Positions 1-11,665 of a stretch of DNA of 64,000 nt are shown here, piece by piece; positions within the stretch are counted from its first letter, which is position 1; every line of letters begins with the position of its first letter. The notes below the pieces were generated by a model, which saw nothing but the letters and a program-made list of their open reading frames with translations, ran no database searches and was not told the DNA's origin. The stretch is from assembly GCA_023974075.1 (NCBI GenBank), contig JAMFTG010000566.1:71030-135029 (forward strand). Reading direction: 5' to 3'. Position numbers and translations under genes: made by a program. The stretch comes from Chaenocephalus aceratus (Eukaryota > Chordata > Actinopteri > Perciformes > Channichthyidae).

Positions 1-2280
1 CCTCCAACACGACATGTTTCCATTTGTTCTACCTGCACTGTTTCTGCTCTCTGCAGCGCATCAATGTTCCTCCTGTGGAGAATCTTTCTGTTCCTGCAGG
101 AAACTGACAGAGACACCAACATGCCGCCCAAAGTGTGTGTCAACTCTTCCAATACAATGTGGTTTTTTTATGTTAATGTCAATAATCAGTAATTTTTTCG
201 AAATGTAAGTCGCAACATTTTAGTTTTTCCTTATCTTCATTTCGAATTAAATGTTTTTTTTCTTAATTTGTCACCAAAAATGCACTTGTTCTTATGTTAA
301 TGTCACAAAAAGTGGTTATATACAATATATTTACTTCCTAAAGTAATTTTTTTAAACTAAAGACATTTAAAAAATGTTTTAAAGTAGAACCATGTAAACT
401 AATTTGAATGTTGGCAATTCAAAAACATTTTAAAACCAGTTTTGGAAAGTTTGAAAAAGAACAATTCCAACATTTGTGTGTGTGGACTTTTTGATTCCTC
501 GCTGTTTTAAAGAATGGATATATTTTACTCAACCCGGTATCACGGCAAGACGTGAACATGTGACGATTTACCATGCTGGGAGACGTGAAGATGTCACGAT
601 TTTGTCCCTTCAAACGTGACAGTTACACGGTATTGTTAACATGGCCCAAATACCCGGAAATGCCAAGCAAACGCTCCCCCGACGGTCGGTTGTTATTGTC
701 AATATTAATATAATAATGATTTATTATTTAAGAGTCACACTCGATTTCGCCGATGTTCTTGTTGCCCCAGCTGGTCGACACCTCTTCTCGCAGAAACAAA
801 GGCTACATTAATGTATTAAATCGATGTTAATCCATGCGTGTGGATGTGGAATTAACGGACGTGACGTTGTGCGATTGCGTTGCCTGGCAACAATTTACAT
901 GTTAATGTTAATTTACAAAGTCTTCAACTAGAACCGTAGTTATATTTAAAAAGGCCTCACGAAATACTTTAATGTAAATTACAATTTAAATGTGAAGGAA
1001 TGTGTGTATAACAAAATACATCCGTCATAAACGAAACCGGAAACAGACGTAGGCAAGATCCTCAGCTCGGTGATTGGATGGTTTAGCCGCAATGCATGCT
1101 GGGATATGGTGTTTATGTGATGTGAAATCTGAAAAACATTTAAAAAAAATTATAAAATAATACTTTATTCCGAGTGTTCTTGCTTTTCTCTTTGAAAGTA
1201 ATCACATAACGGCATTGTAATACACGGTTCGGCTGCATTAAATATTACATATCTGCCGTAGTTCTCTATTTATAGAGCCCTGATGAGAAGACTTCTAGAC
1301 AAACAGGAAAAACTGCCGCCAACACTGAAAACGTGACGTGGATCATAAATATATTAGCAATTAAACAACATCTTACATTTCTTTTCACACAATACGTCTC
1401 CTTGCAGTATCAACACTAATTCGGCTCACTTTTATATTTGATCCAATTGGTAGATAGGCTGTATTTACACCATAACGGTGCAGAGCTGATAGAAAGGGAC
1501 ACCTAGTCGTTAAAGCATGTTATTGAATTGTATTTTTTGTATTATTAGATTGCATTACTACAATATTCATCAATGAAGACAGGTCTTTACAACTCAATAG
1601 AGATATGTCTTGTGCTGTTACAAATGTTAATTCACACAAACCTCACGAATAGACACTTTGTTTTGGGTGGGCTTCTGATACTGAACCACAAGAAACCAAA
1701 GTCAAATAGTTTTTTCAGCTGAGTTTGAAACCAAAAGATATTCAGTTTATAACGATATGACACTGCGGATATTCACACTGAAGAAGCTGAATCTGTGAGA
1801 GAGGACGAGCGAGTCGGTCCTGACGCGTCTCGGTCAGAGGATCTCAACACGCTGTCAGCTGGAGCCTATATTTGTAGATAACCTTTGCATGTGTTTTTAT
1901 CCCTGACATCGTGTAATGAGTCCTGGATGATGAGTGTTACAAAAGGTGTTTATAAGAAGTCTGAAGGACCAATTGAGCATGAACTGAGTGACAAAGAGGG
2001 TTTAAAGGGCCTATCTAGTTATTTTAACCAAAAAGTACTACATTTCACCAACAGAAGATAAATTCAATTTGGTGACACCACATGTTAAGCCATGAAAAGC
2101 TACTTTTTTTCTCCTAAATCTGCACATTGAGACTAGAATATGTTTACGTTGTGTGTGTTGTTTGGATAAAAATCAACTACAGATCAACATTTGTGATGAG
2201 TTCGAACCAACATGAAAGTTGCATTCGTCCATCCACCACCACAACCCTACATTAAGACGTCACGTATACATCAACAAGAG
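1..2280. other. AT-rich DNA without a recognised gene
   Basis: No reading frame here looks like a protein; the longest open stretches are under 70 codons and have no family resemblance. Positions 525-620 contain short imperfect repeats of the form GACGTGAA.ATGT.ACGATTT, possibly a worn MITE. The rest is A/T-rich single-copy-looking sequence. Confidence 0.6.
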
Positions 2281-2284
2281 AATC

Positions 2285-2530
2285 GAATTGGGAGGGATGC
2301 AACGCTCTGTAATGGTCACACATGCAGAGCACACAGACAGTGACATGTGTCCTCTGCTTTAAACCCATCCTAGCACCAGGACTCTAGTACTAGGAGCAGC
2401 AGCTATTGTACAGCGCCCGGGGAGCAATGGAAGTGAGGGGGGAAGGGGTGTCCGGTGCCTTGCTCAATGGCACCACGGCAGGGCAGGAGGTGAACTGGGA
2501 CCTCTCCAAGTAGCAGTCCACACTCCATAT
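2285..2530. repeat. Dispersed repeat, copy 1
   Basis: This stretch matches a second stretch at 55308-55432 in the same orientation. Shared blocks are a GGGAGGGATG start, CACACATGCAGAGCACACA, TTTTAACCCATCCTAG-like and CAGCGCCCGGGG. The element type is unknown. I recognise the pattern from memory as common in fish genomes. Confidence 0.6.
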
Positions 2531-3520
2531 TGAATGAATATACAGTCACTCCTCACCCTGGCAATGTGTCCAATATGAACACAATTCCTCTTGATGTTGG
2601 GTTTGTTTACAGCCTAAGTCTAGACAGCAAGGGTTGCCATTTTATTGGCCAATGGGTTGGCAGAAAAAGCAGGAAACATAGATTTCAACAGTTTGTAAAA
2701 AACATAAATCCATGTGAGTAGGATGACTTGGACACTAACAACTCTGACATTTGATTTGGAACCTGAAATCCAACCAATGAATGCTGCATGTCTTCCAAAT
2801 CCATGATAATAAACCCATATTTAATGGATGTTGTGTTAAATTGTAATTTCACAGTAAATCGTGCAACTTTGTTGACTTGTCGATGACATAGCATTAGTCA
2901 GAAGGAAGTTGTAACGCAGTTTTGTGCTTTAAAATAAGTACTTTTAGGATTACAATTGAATAAAGAGTTGTTGGCTTTTGCTGTTCTCACATTGGAGATG
3001 CTGAGAAAATAATATATAATGGAAGTAAAGATCTGTCTTTTCAAATTCAAATAGCTTTATTACTAAGACCATAGCAACATGAAGTATTGCCAACACATGT
3101 ATCTATTCATGGCTATTTGGAGTATATTGTGTTTCCATACATTTTGAACAAAGCAGAAGCAATGCATTTCTTTGAAAGGAAAACAGTTACACTTTTTGAA
3201 CAGGAACAGACATCTTAAACACCCTGTAATGGGATTTAAAAGAAACAGGAATCATCTCAGGAGAATGATTCATTATCGGGCAGGAACGGATGATATATTT
3301 AATACAAAAATAAAAAGAGATGAGGGACTAGATTGAGCTTGTTGGTCTGATTCCCTCAACATTTGAACTATTGTGTCTCTCGTTCTTTCATTGTCGGTGA
3401 AGTACACTTAAGGTAAATTATATTTTAATGAGAAAAATCTAATAAAATCCCAAATGGTGCCACAACAAAGTAACTAAACCTCTCGTGTCTGTTTCTCTGT
3501 GTGGCGTCGGATCAGAGTGA
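2531..3520. other. Unannotated AT-rich stretch
   Basis: I see no coding potential, no tandem array and no terminal inverted repeats in this stretch. Confidence 0.5.
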
Positions 3521-3755
3521 AGAGGATTGCAATATGCTATTTTATATACATAGTTATCACGGCAATAAACCTTATTTAATGTTGTATTATGTTCTTGTAC
3601 ATATCATATTCTATTGACCTTTTGTACAATTTTGTATTCTTGTATTTTATTATATATGTTGCATTGTTGGAGGATCTCAGGTCAGAGTAGTTTCATTGCC
3701 ATGTCTACACTGTAGCTTTGTGCATATGACAATAAAACCTTTCAATCTTTGAGAA
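3521..3755 (+). mobile_element. Possible LINE 3' tail
   Basis: The stretch ends in GACAATAAAACCTTTCAATC after a T-rich run with 'TTTCATTGCCATGTCTACACTG'-like text broken over 3690-3715. This layout resembles the 3' untranslated ends of CR1/L2-type LINEs in fish. No coding part is left. The call is from general pattern memory only. Confidence 0.35.
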
Positions 3756-4076
3756 GTCTTGAGTAAAGTGGCGTCTTCGTCTCTCCGACAGACTCTCAGA
3801 GTTGTCTTCACTTCCTGCACAGAAGGCGGCCAAGGACACGCTGGAAGTGTTCTTAATGTGTGTCACTGTGACGGCCAAATAAACACTTTTAACAGGGAAC
3901 CTTGACAAGTTTTTTGGAAAAGTATGCAACTTCTTTTTTTATCACTTTGCCCTTGTCTGAGCTTTGCAGTGAAGAAGACAACTGCCACCTGGAGGTCAAC
4001 GACCCAACAGCCAACATGCCATCAAAACCCTGGAGCAGAAACACAACGAGCCTTCAGAGGAACTGTCGGCTATTAG

Positions 4077-5955
4077 CAGAGACGGCAAAAGTACACACAT
4101 CCTTTACTCAAGTAATTCTGGTAAAAGTAGAAGTACAGATACTTGTGTTTAAAATTACTAGAAGTACTGACTGAACTTCTTTACTCAAGTCAAAGTAAAG
4201 AGGCTTTGAAGTGTACTTCAGTAAAAAGTACCCATAGCTAGCAGCTGTTTTAAAGAGTACCTGACCTCCCTTTATATCAATAGAACAATAATGTCATTGT
4301 TAGCTAATGAATGTTTCCATGCTGAACAACGGCAACATGACAACGTTTCCATTGGTCCCTCTTCTTTAGAGAAGACCAGGAAGTGATGGATACACGGATC
4401 GTGTTCCAACCAATAGGCACGCAGTGACTCTGAAGAATAATGATCACGCACCAAACACAACATTCAGACTAAGGAACCAGCTGTTTGGGAAATGAGAGAA
4501 GTAGAAAGTACAGGTATTTGAGTTCAACATGTAAGAAGTAGAAAGTAGAAGTACAGGTATTGAGTTCAACATGTGAGAAGTAGAAAAGTACAGGTATTTG
4601 AGTTCAACATGTATAGAAAGTAGGTATTTTCACATTAGTACAGGTATTTGAGTTCAACATGTAAGAAGTAGAAAGTACCAGGTATTTGAGTTCAACATGT
4701 AGAGAAGTAGAATTACAGGTTATTTGAGTTCAACATGTAAGAAGTAGAAAGTACAGGTATTTGAGTTCAACATGAGAGAAGTAGAAAGTACAGGTATTTG
4801 AGTTCAACATGTAAGAAGTAGAAAGTTACAGGTATTTGTGTTCAACATGTTAGAAGTAGAAAGTACAGGTATTTGAGTTCAACATGTAGAAGTAGAAAGT
4901 ACAGGTATTTGGGTTCAACATGTGAGAAGTAGAAAGTACAGGTATTTGAGTTCAACATGTAGAAGTAGAAAGTACAGTATTTGAGTTCAACATGTAGAGA
5001 AGTAGAAAGTACAGGTATTTGAGTTCAACATGTAAGAAGTAGAAAGTACAGGTATTTGAGTTCACATGTAAGAAGTAGAAAGTACAGGTATTTGAGTTCA
5101 ACATGTAAGAAGTAGAAAGTACAGGTATTGAGTTCAACATGAGAGAAGTAGAAAGTACAGGTATTTGAGTTCAACATGTAAGAAGTAGAAAGTACAGGTA
5201 TTTGTGGTTCAACATGTGAGAAGTAGAAAGTACAGGTATTTGAGTTCAACATGAGAGAAGTAGAAGTTCAGGTATTTGAGTTCAACATGTGAGAAGTAGA
5301 AAGTACAGGTATTTGTGTTCAAACATGTGAGAAGTAGAAAGTACAGGTATTTGAGTTCAACATGAGAGAAGTAGAAAGTTCAGGTATTTGAGTTCAACAT
5401 GTGAGAAGTAGAAAGTACAGGTATTTGAGTTCAACATGAGAGAAGTAGAAAGTACAGGTATTTGAGTTCAACATGTAAGAAGTAGAAAGTACAGGTATTT
5501 GTGTTCAACATGTGAGAAGTAGAAAGTACAGGTATTTGTGTTCAACATGTGAGAAGTAGAAAGTACAGGTATTTGTGTTCAACATGTGAGAAGTAGAAAG
5601 TACAGGTATTTGTGTTCAACATGTGAGAAGTAGAAAGTACAGGTATTTGAGTTCAACATGTAAGAAGTAGAAAGTACAGGTATTTGTGTTCACATGTGAG
5701 AAGTAGAAAGTACAGGTATTTGTGTTCAACATGTGAGAAGTAGAAAGTACAGGTATTTGTGTTCAACATGTGAGAAGTAGAAAGTACAGGTATTTGTGTT
5801 CAACATGTGAGAAGTAGAAGTTCAGGTATTGTGTTCAACATGTAAGAAGTAGAAAGTAAAAGGTCATCAGAAAAATAAGTAGTGGAGTAAAGTACTGATA
5901 CCAGAAACATGTACTTAAGTACAAAGTATTTGTGCTCCACTACTTCCCACCTCTA
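4077..5955. mobile_element. hAT-like MITE expanded by an internal minisatellite
   Basis: The right end reads, on the minus strand, AGAGGTGGGAAGTAGTGGAG at 5954 downward. The left end begins CAGAGACGGCAAAAGTACAC at 4077. Both ends are followed inwards by the ACTTAAGTAC / TTTACTCAAGTA text typical of non-autonomous hAT elements in fish. No transposase is present. An 8-bp target duplication could not be confirmed (GCTATTAG against AATTAGTT). About 1.36 kb of the element is the minisatellite listed separately. Confidence 0.6.
4495..5858. repeat. 37-bp minisatellite inside a hAT-like MITE
   Basis: About 36 head-to-tail copies of a 37-38 bp unit that reads AGAAGTAGAAAGTACAGGTA then TTTGAGTTCAACATGT. 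Variants are TTTGTG for TTTGAG, and single-base insertions or deletions that shift the frame between copies. The TTTGTG subtype is concentrated in the right half (5500-5850). The short open frames on the minus strand here are products of the repeat. Confidence 0.95.
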
Positions 5956-5965
5956 ATTAGTTACT

Positions 5966-6285
5966 AAATAATACACTTTATTTATATAGCACCTTTCATG
6001 CTTGACGCAGCCCAAAGTGCGTTACAGAGTATGACAAAATAAATCACACTAAAAAATGAGGAACATAATTAAAATATGTAAAAACAATAAAACATGAAAA
6101 GTGATACTGTTCAAAACGATAAGCCAAATGTAAAATATAGGTCTTTAATTTAGATTGAGGTTGCCGTTATGGGATCTAAGTGTCCTTGCTAGTTGATACA
6201 ATGAGAGGCAGTCACTTAAATATGTTGGGGCAAGGTTATATAAAGCCTTGTAAATCATTAAAAGAACCTTAAAATAAATGATGAA
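5966..6285 (-). mobile_element. 5'-truncated LINE, C-terminal stub and 3' tail
   Basis: On the minus strand 6275-6142 reads KVLLMIYKALYNLAP followed by TYLSDCLSLYQLARTLRS and then a stop. This resembles the C-terminal region of jockey-group LINE polymerase ORFs. It is followed by an untranslated tail ending in the text TATATAAATAAAGTGTATTATT at about 5966 (seen on the minus strand). A related tail lies at 58862-58965. Only the last 45 or so codons remain. Confidence 0.6.
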
Positions 6286-6289
6286 GGAC

Positions 6290-6500
6290 ACTTGTAAGTT
6301 AGTGTCAGAGAGGACTCAAGAGAGTCGAATACACTTGTGTTTAATGTGTGTGTAAAGTCAGAATAAGTGGTGATGTACTCGCCACGCAATGAACGGGTTT
6401 GGCTCCAAATGTTCTTCCAAAGGAAATTAATGAAATCTACAGACATTGGAGTGATCAACTTCTCCCACAGATGGAGAGAAACATACACGTTTGGCTTGTA
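6290..6500. repeat. Dispersed repeat related to 9225-9625
   Basis: The block TCAGAATAAGTGGTGATGTA, a GCTCC(A)AATG motif and GTCTTCCAAAGGAAATT-like text are shared with 9260-9330. The element class is unknown. Confidence 0.45.
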
Positions 6501-6521
6501 TCTCAAATTGTAAGTATAACA

Positions 6522-7238
6522 TTCCCTCCTCCTCCCTCCATCCTCTCTCCTCTCTCCTTCCCCCTCGCATCCTTCCCCCTCGCCTCCTCCCTTCCTCCCT
6601 CCTCGCCTCCTCTCTTATCCCTCCCTCCCTCCATCCCCTATCCTCTCTCCTCTCTCCTTCCCCCTTGCCTCCTCCATCCCTATCCTCCCTCTCTCTTTCT
6701 CCTCTACCTCTCCTCTCCTCTCGATGGGAGGATGGCGCCCCCCAGAGGGAGTCATCTTCCCCCTCGTCTCCTTCCCCCTTGCCTCCTTCCCCTCATCTCC
6801 TTCCCACTCGCCTCCATCCTCCCTTCTCTCTCTTCCTCCTCTTCCTCCTCTTCCTCCATCCTCCCGTCCTCCATCCTCCCTCCCTCCTCTTCCTCTCCTC
6901 TTCTCTCCTCACCTCAGTCCTCCTCGCCTCCTTCCCCCTCGCCTCCTTTCTCCTCGCCTCCTTCCCTCTTGCCTCCTTCTTCCTCACCTTCTTCCCCCTC
7001 GCCTCCTTCCTCCTCGCCTTCTTCCCCCTCGACTCCTTCCTCCTCGCTTCCTTCCCCCTCGTCTCCTTCCCCCTCACCTCCTTCCTCCTCGCCTCCTTCC
7101 CTCTCGTCTCCTTCTCCCTTGCCTCCTTTCTCCTCGTCTCCTTCCCCCTCGCCTCCTTCCTCCTCGCCTTCTTCTCCCTCGTCTCCTTTCTCCTCGCCTC
7201 CTTCCTCCTCGCCTCCTTCCCCCTCGCCTCCTCCTCCT
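6522..7238. repeat. Polypyrimidine / polypurine tract
   Basis: Nearly all C and T on the plus strand for about 700 bp. It is built from CTCCTTCCCCCTCGCCTCC-like units of 12-15 bp and interrupted at 6722-6755 by a mixed segment. Frames stay open on both strands because stop codons need A (plus) or T (minus) that the tract lacks. Such long mirror-like homopyrimidine runs can form triplex DNA; that is known chemistry, not something shown here. Confidence 0.95.
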
Positions 7239-7749
7239 GCATCATGAATATTTCACCAGGTTTAACTCCACTCTAAATATGCATCCTAATTGCTCCAAAG
7301 TGCCTCAGCTCTAAGAAGCTCTCCGTCGGCTTCTCTCCAACGGACACGTTTCATACGCTTCATATGTTTTCTTAATGTTTCTCACTAATCTGTTTCCTCC
7401 TCTGGATGAACTTCGGTAAACCTTCTCTCGCTTCACAAATCCTCCGCGGGATCGCTTTCACTCACTTCGCCAACACGCTCAACGCTCAGGGGTAAAACAG
7501 AAAACAAACACTGCAGTTTTATACATTTATTCGACTTTAATCGTGTACTCTCCGGAATTTAGGACAGCTTTAGTAACTTATCAGGTTAAAAATGCATAAA
7601 CAATATATTCAATAATTCAATAAGCTTAACATTCAACAAGCGAGAACTAACACTATGGTCGGCTAGTTGCAATGGCAGGAGCGCATCTTCCTTTTAATCA
7701 GCATTTTAACTGTTGGTACTTTTAACAATAGTTGCTACTCTTACTTTAA

Positions 7750-8380
7750 AGGTCTCCTATCATGCTATCTCAGATATATACAAATATATAAAACATGATG
7801 TGTTTTTCAAAAATACAAACAGATCAGGCCTTTTAGACATCCATCATATCCCTCTATTCCAGCCCTGTTTAGAGAAGCACGGAAGAGGAGGCGGAGCTAA
7901 TGCCTGATCAGAATTCTACCGGAGATAGAGTTAAATTCTGCTGTGATAAAACTCCATCCTGTTCTAAACCACATCAAGGATTATTTCTGAAACAGCATGG
8001 AGCTCAAATGCTTTTTCTCTTGCGGGTTTATCACAAGGCGAGTTCTTTTTTTATTTCCTGCTTTTTAAACACATGCTCTCCAGTCCAGGTTAGCTCTGAG
8101 TGTTAGCGAGGCTTGCTAATGTAAACAAAGACCAGATTACGTCCACAACACGTCAGGCATTGTTTCTGATAGCAACTTTCTGTGGGTCCGCCATCCGAAA
8201 TTACGTCATATCGGACGCAAATCTGGTTTGGCTCGTTGTTCCTCCACTTTTAAAGATTTGGGTACGGAGGAAAAGAGAAAGGGTTTTATTTTCTGACGCT
8301 GCGTGAGTTCCCCGACACCCCGGGGACACATGTTTATATATAAAAGACATCAACAAGTGCATTTGGCATGATAGGTCCCT
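7750..8380. mobile_element. TTAA-flanked MITE, 631 bp
   Basis: Inverted termini are AGGTCTCCTATCATGC at 7750 and, on the other strand from 8380, AGGGACCTATCATGCC. Each end abuts TTAA (7746-7749 and 8381-8384), which fits a 4-bp TTAA target duplication as in piggyBac-type elements. No transposase frame is present. Related ends occur at 22000, 54514 and, more distantly, 11651 and 13848. Confidence 0.75.
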
Positions 8381-8457
8381 TTAAATAAGTACTTGTCCCA
8401 CCTCTGCTGAAGAAAGACTACAAATAATGAAGGTGTTTTGACACAAACACACAAAGA

Positions 8458-8680
8458 CAGTGGTGGAAATTAGAAGTACTTTAGGTATACAATGTAGTTA
8501 TGTGTATGTTATTTGAGTATTGTCTGAGTTATCATGCACCTTTACACTTTTTACTTCACTACATGTATTGTACCTGTTTAGTTACTAGTTACTTTGAGGA
8601 TTTATGTTAGATAAGATGTATATATACTTTATTTATCCCAAATTGGAAAAGTATTAAAATATGATGACTATAAATCAAAT
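8458..8680. mobile_element. Degenerate hAT-like MITE fragment
   Basis: It begins CAGTGGTGGAAATTAGAAGT, followed by GAGTATTGTCTGAG, TTTTTACTTCACTACATG and AGTTACTAGTTACTTTGAGG. This is the order found in a common fish hAT-type MITE as I remember it. The opposite terminus is not visible. Confidence 0.55.
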
Positions 8681-8689
8681 ATATAGATG

Positions 8690-9225
8690 TGTATAGGTTC
8701 ATCTCCCAGTGGTATATAACAATCAAATATTCATCTATCTGGTTGCATGGCAACCACCAAAATGTCACAAACTAACTGTTGAAATCAGACCAACCGTCCT
8801 CTCCCTTCGTAAATGCAATGCGCTCTGCAGGATGTGTTGCAGCATGAAGAGGAGGGTCAGTTCTTCGCTGCTGCATTAAAAACATGCAGTTCACAGGAAG
8901 TGAGCCCACACACATAATCATAAAATCCATACCGACCACAGAGAGAAATCTCACACAGCAGCACCTCTGACAAAGACTCTCTGCAGGAGTGGATTATTGA
9001 GCACACATAAAGTGTAGTGTTCACCCAGAGCACATGGATCACATGTGATATATCGCATTGTCAATCGCATGAAATGATGAGCTGTTTAGTTTTGTTGTAT
9101 GTTTCTGTATGTGTTGTGTGTGTGTGAGGACCCCAGGAAGAATAGCCAATGCTAGTGCTAATGAGGATCCTAATAACGAACAAGAAGAATGAGAATAGTC
9201 CTCATCCTGAAATACGAGGGACTTG
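8690..9225. other. Gene-free stretch with half of a direct duplication
   Basis: Positions 8934-9042 are duplicated at 9745-9862 in the same orientation. The shared core is CAAAGACTCT(CT)GCAGGAG followed by TGGATTATTGAG. Otherwise I see nothing. Confidence 0.5.
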
Positions 9226-9625
9226 ACATTTGAGTCACATTTGACCGGTGTGTAATGTCGTCAGAATAAGTGATGATATAATTGCCACACTATTAACAGG
9301 ACGGGCTCCATATGGTCGTCCAAAGGAAATGAAATACCCTCTAATCGGAGATACAGGGTCCCTCCATTCAATGAAGCCAGACTGAAGCATGCTTTGTGCT
9401 TGAATGCACGCTGAAGGCTCTTTGAGCAGCTTTTCTCTCACTGATGGCTGTGTGTTCTTCATGTGTCTTGATATGTGTCTGTTGATGTTACACGAGGAGC
9501 TGCTGTGATGCAAGTCACATGTCAGACTTGATCTAAGTATTATCGTATTGTTTCGTATCGAATGAACAATACACACATTGAAATGATCAACTTTTTCCCC
9601 ACTGATATTAACTTCAGTCAAACAT
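9225..9625. repeat. Dispersed repeat related to 6290-6500 and 27735-27870
   Basis: The left part matches 6360-6430 (AGAATAAGTG.TGAT, GTC.TCCAAAGGAAAT). The right part at 9483-9558 matches 27785-27870 (TTGATGTT.CA..GGAGCTGC, then ATGTCAGACTTGATCT). It may be a retroelement tail. The small open frames are not convincing. Confidence 0.45.
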
Positions 9626-10004
9626 ATTCAACATGTTTGCCTTTTTTGCCTCACATTTTAAGTCTAATTTTGTGGCAATTAGGTGTTAAATTCCTAGGGT
9701 TAGGGTTAGAAGAAATAATGTTAAACTTGTATCAGTAACAAAAGGACCACAGTGAGAGCACATTACAGCCAATCAAACGGCAGCACAATCTGTGACAAAG
9801 ACTCTGCAGGAGTGGATTATTGAGGAAATATAAATTGCACTGTAGACACGGAGCACATACATAGTTCAGTCAGACAACTCACGTGTTTCTTTAATGTGTT
9901 TGTTAGAAGCAGCATATAGTTGCGTTTGGCGTCTAGGCTCGGGCCTCCACAGATATACAAAGCACGATGAGTGATGATTACATAACTAACCCCCCGAGCC
10001 TACA

Positions 10005-10757
10005 GGTGGAAGCTGGGGTGGAAGCTGGGATGGAAGCTGGGGCGGAAGCTGGGGTGGTGGTGGGGCGGAAGCTGGAGGTGGAAGCTGGGGTGGAAGCTGG
10101 GGTGGAAGCTGGGGTGGAAGCTGGGGTGGAAGCTGGGGTGGAAGCTGGGGTGGAGCTGGGGTGGAAGCTGGGTGGAAGCTGGGGTGGAAGCTGGGGTGGA
10201 AGCTGGGGTGGAGCTGGGGTGGAGCTGGGGGTGGAAGCTGGGGTGGAAGCTGGGGTGGAAGCTGGGGTGGTGGTGGGTGGAAGCTGGGGCGGAAGCTGGG
10301 GCGGAAGCTGGGGCGGAAGCTGGGGCGGAAGCTGGGTTGGTGGTGGGGCGGAAGCTGGGTTGGTGGTGGGGCGGAAGCTGGGGGGTGGAAGCTGGGGCGG
10401 AGCATGTGGTGGTGGTGGGGCGGAAGCTGGGGTGGAGCTGGGGAGGAAGCTGGGGCGGAAGCTGGGGCGGAAGCTGGGGCGGAAGCTGGGGCGGAAGCTG
10501 GGGCGGAAGCTGGGGCGGAAGATGGGGTGGAAGCTGGGGCGGAAGCTGGGGTGGAAGCTGGGGGTGGAAGCTGGGGTGGAAGCTGGGGTGGTGGTGGGGC
10601 GGAAGCTGGGGTGGAAGCTGGGGTGGAAGCTGGGGTGGAAGCTGGGGTGGAAGCTGGGGTGGAAGCTGGGGTGCAAGCTGGGGTGGAAGCTGGGTGGAAG
10701 CTGGGGTGGAAGCTGGGGTGGAAGCTGGGGTGGGAAGCTGGGGTGGAAGCTGGGGGC
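10005..10757. repeat. G-rich 12-bp tandem array
   Basis: About 60 copies of GGTGGAAGCTGG (plus strand), with GGGGCGGAAGCT variants and a GTGGTGGTGGGG interruption recurring several times. The unit is a multiple of three and has no stop codon, so several frames on both strands stay open (EAGV-type repeats on plus, STPA- or PQLP-type on minus). No gene is inferred. The plus strand is strongly G-rich, with regular runs of four Gs. Confidence 0.95.
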
Positions 10758-10859
10758 AGGCGAGCAGCAGCAACGTGGAAGTAGCTGCAGCAATAGCAGC
10801 AGCAAGCAATGCATGGAGAGAGAACTGGCAGGTAAATAGAGCGACATATTAGGAGACTC

Positions 10860-11430
10860 TGTTTGGTCGGTTGTAGAGTGGCAAGGGGCGTTATGTATGA
10901 ATGTATGTTATGTATGTAGTGTACATAAGTGCTCGAGTTGACTGCCTGAACTAGCTCGCAGGCTTCGCCCCGTTCCTCAGAACCCATAAATAATGACCCA
11001 AAATTAAAAGCAGCAAGGCACCGATCATTTCTGTTGTCGCGCTGCTTAAATCTACGACTCTTTAAGAGTTATAGGAGAGATGAAACTCCCTCAGAGGGAC
11101 CCGGGGATTTTAGCCTTTGCAGACCATTTACTGTACATGCACACAACGTTGGTGTTCTACTCAACTGGATTCCAATAAACTGGATTGAACATATATATAT
11201 ATCTGTGTGTGTTATTTTGCAATGAAATATAACTGAACAGAAGGTGATTAGGTGTGTACTGCATTGCGGTTTATGTGCTGGATTATTGAATGACTTTGTG
11301 CACGTGTTCCTTTTTTGATTATTATTTGTTGACTAAATGATTAAAATAAGGTCAAACCCGTTGCAACCTACATATCACACACTGTTTGAGCAGTTTCTGA
11401 CACAAACGTCCAGTCAGTCAGAGTTTATCT
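10860..11430. other. Gene-free stretch
   Basis: I see no repeat structure apart from a short AT run at 11190-11202, and no coding potential. Confidence 0.5.
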
Positions 11431-11436
11431 TTTCTC

Positions 11437-11665
11437 CTCTGTAGGAAAAGCGTTGGGTTTCTGAGAGGCTTTCCTGCCGATACAGATCAAACTCATGTAG
11501 CGTAAAATACCAGCCCGAAAAAAGTATTCGTATCAACATCCAAAAACACCGAGATGTGTAGATAAAACTGATTTCAGATTATCTTTTTAAATATGAGTTT
11601 GATTTGTGTTCGGCAAGAGAAGCCTCTCAGAAACCCAGAGCTTCTCTTAAAGAGGAACAACACTT
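11437..11665. repeat. Inverted repeat next to the 57-bp array
   Basis: Arms of about 65 bp pair with each other. GGGTTTCTGAGAGGCTT near 11456 and AAGCCTCTCAGAAACCC near 11618 are exact reverse complements, and pairing continues into ATCAAACTCAT on both sides. This is a fold-back or MITE-like structure. The following TTAA element begins inside its right arm. Confidence 0.7.

Noticed and set aside
6399..7314. Serine/proline-rich frame and its Arg/Lys/Glu-rich antisense frame
   Set aside because: They follow from the polypyrimidine tract, which cannot contain most stop codons.
9967..10987. Glycine/alanine- and proline-rich long frames on both strands
   Set aside because: They are read-through of the 12-bp GGTGGAAGCTGG array; several frames are open at once.
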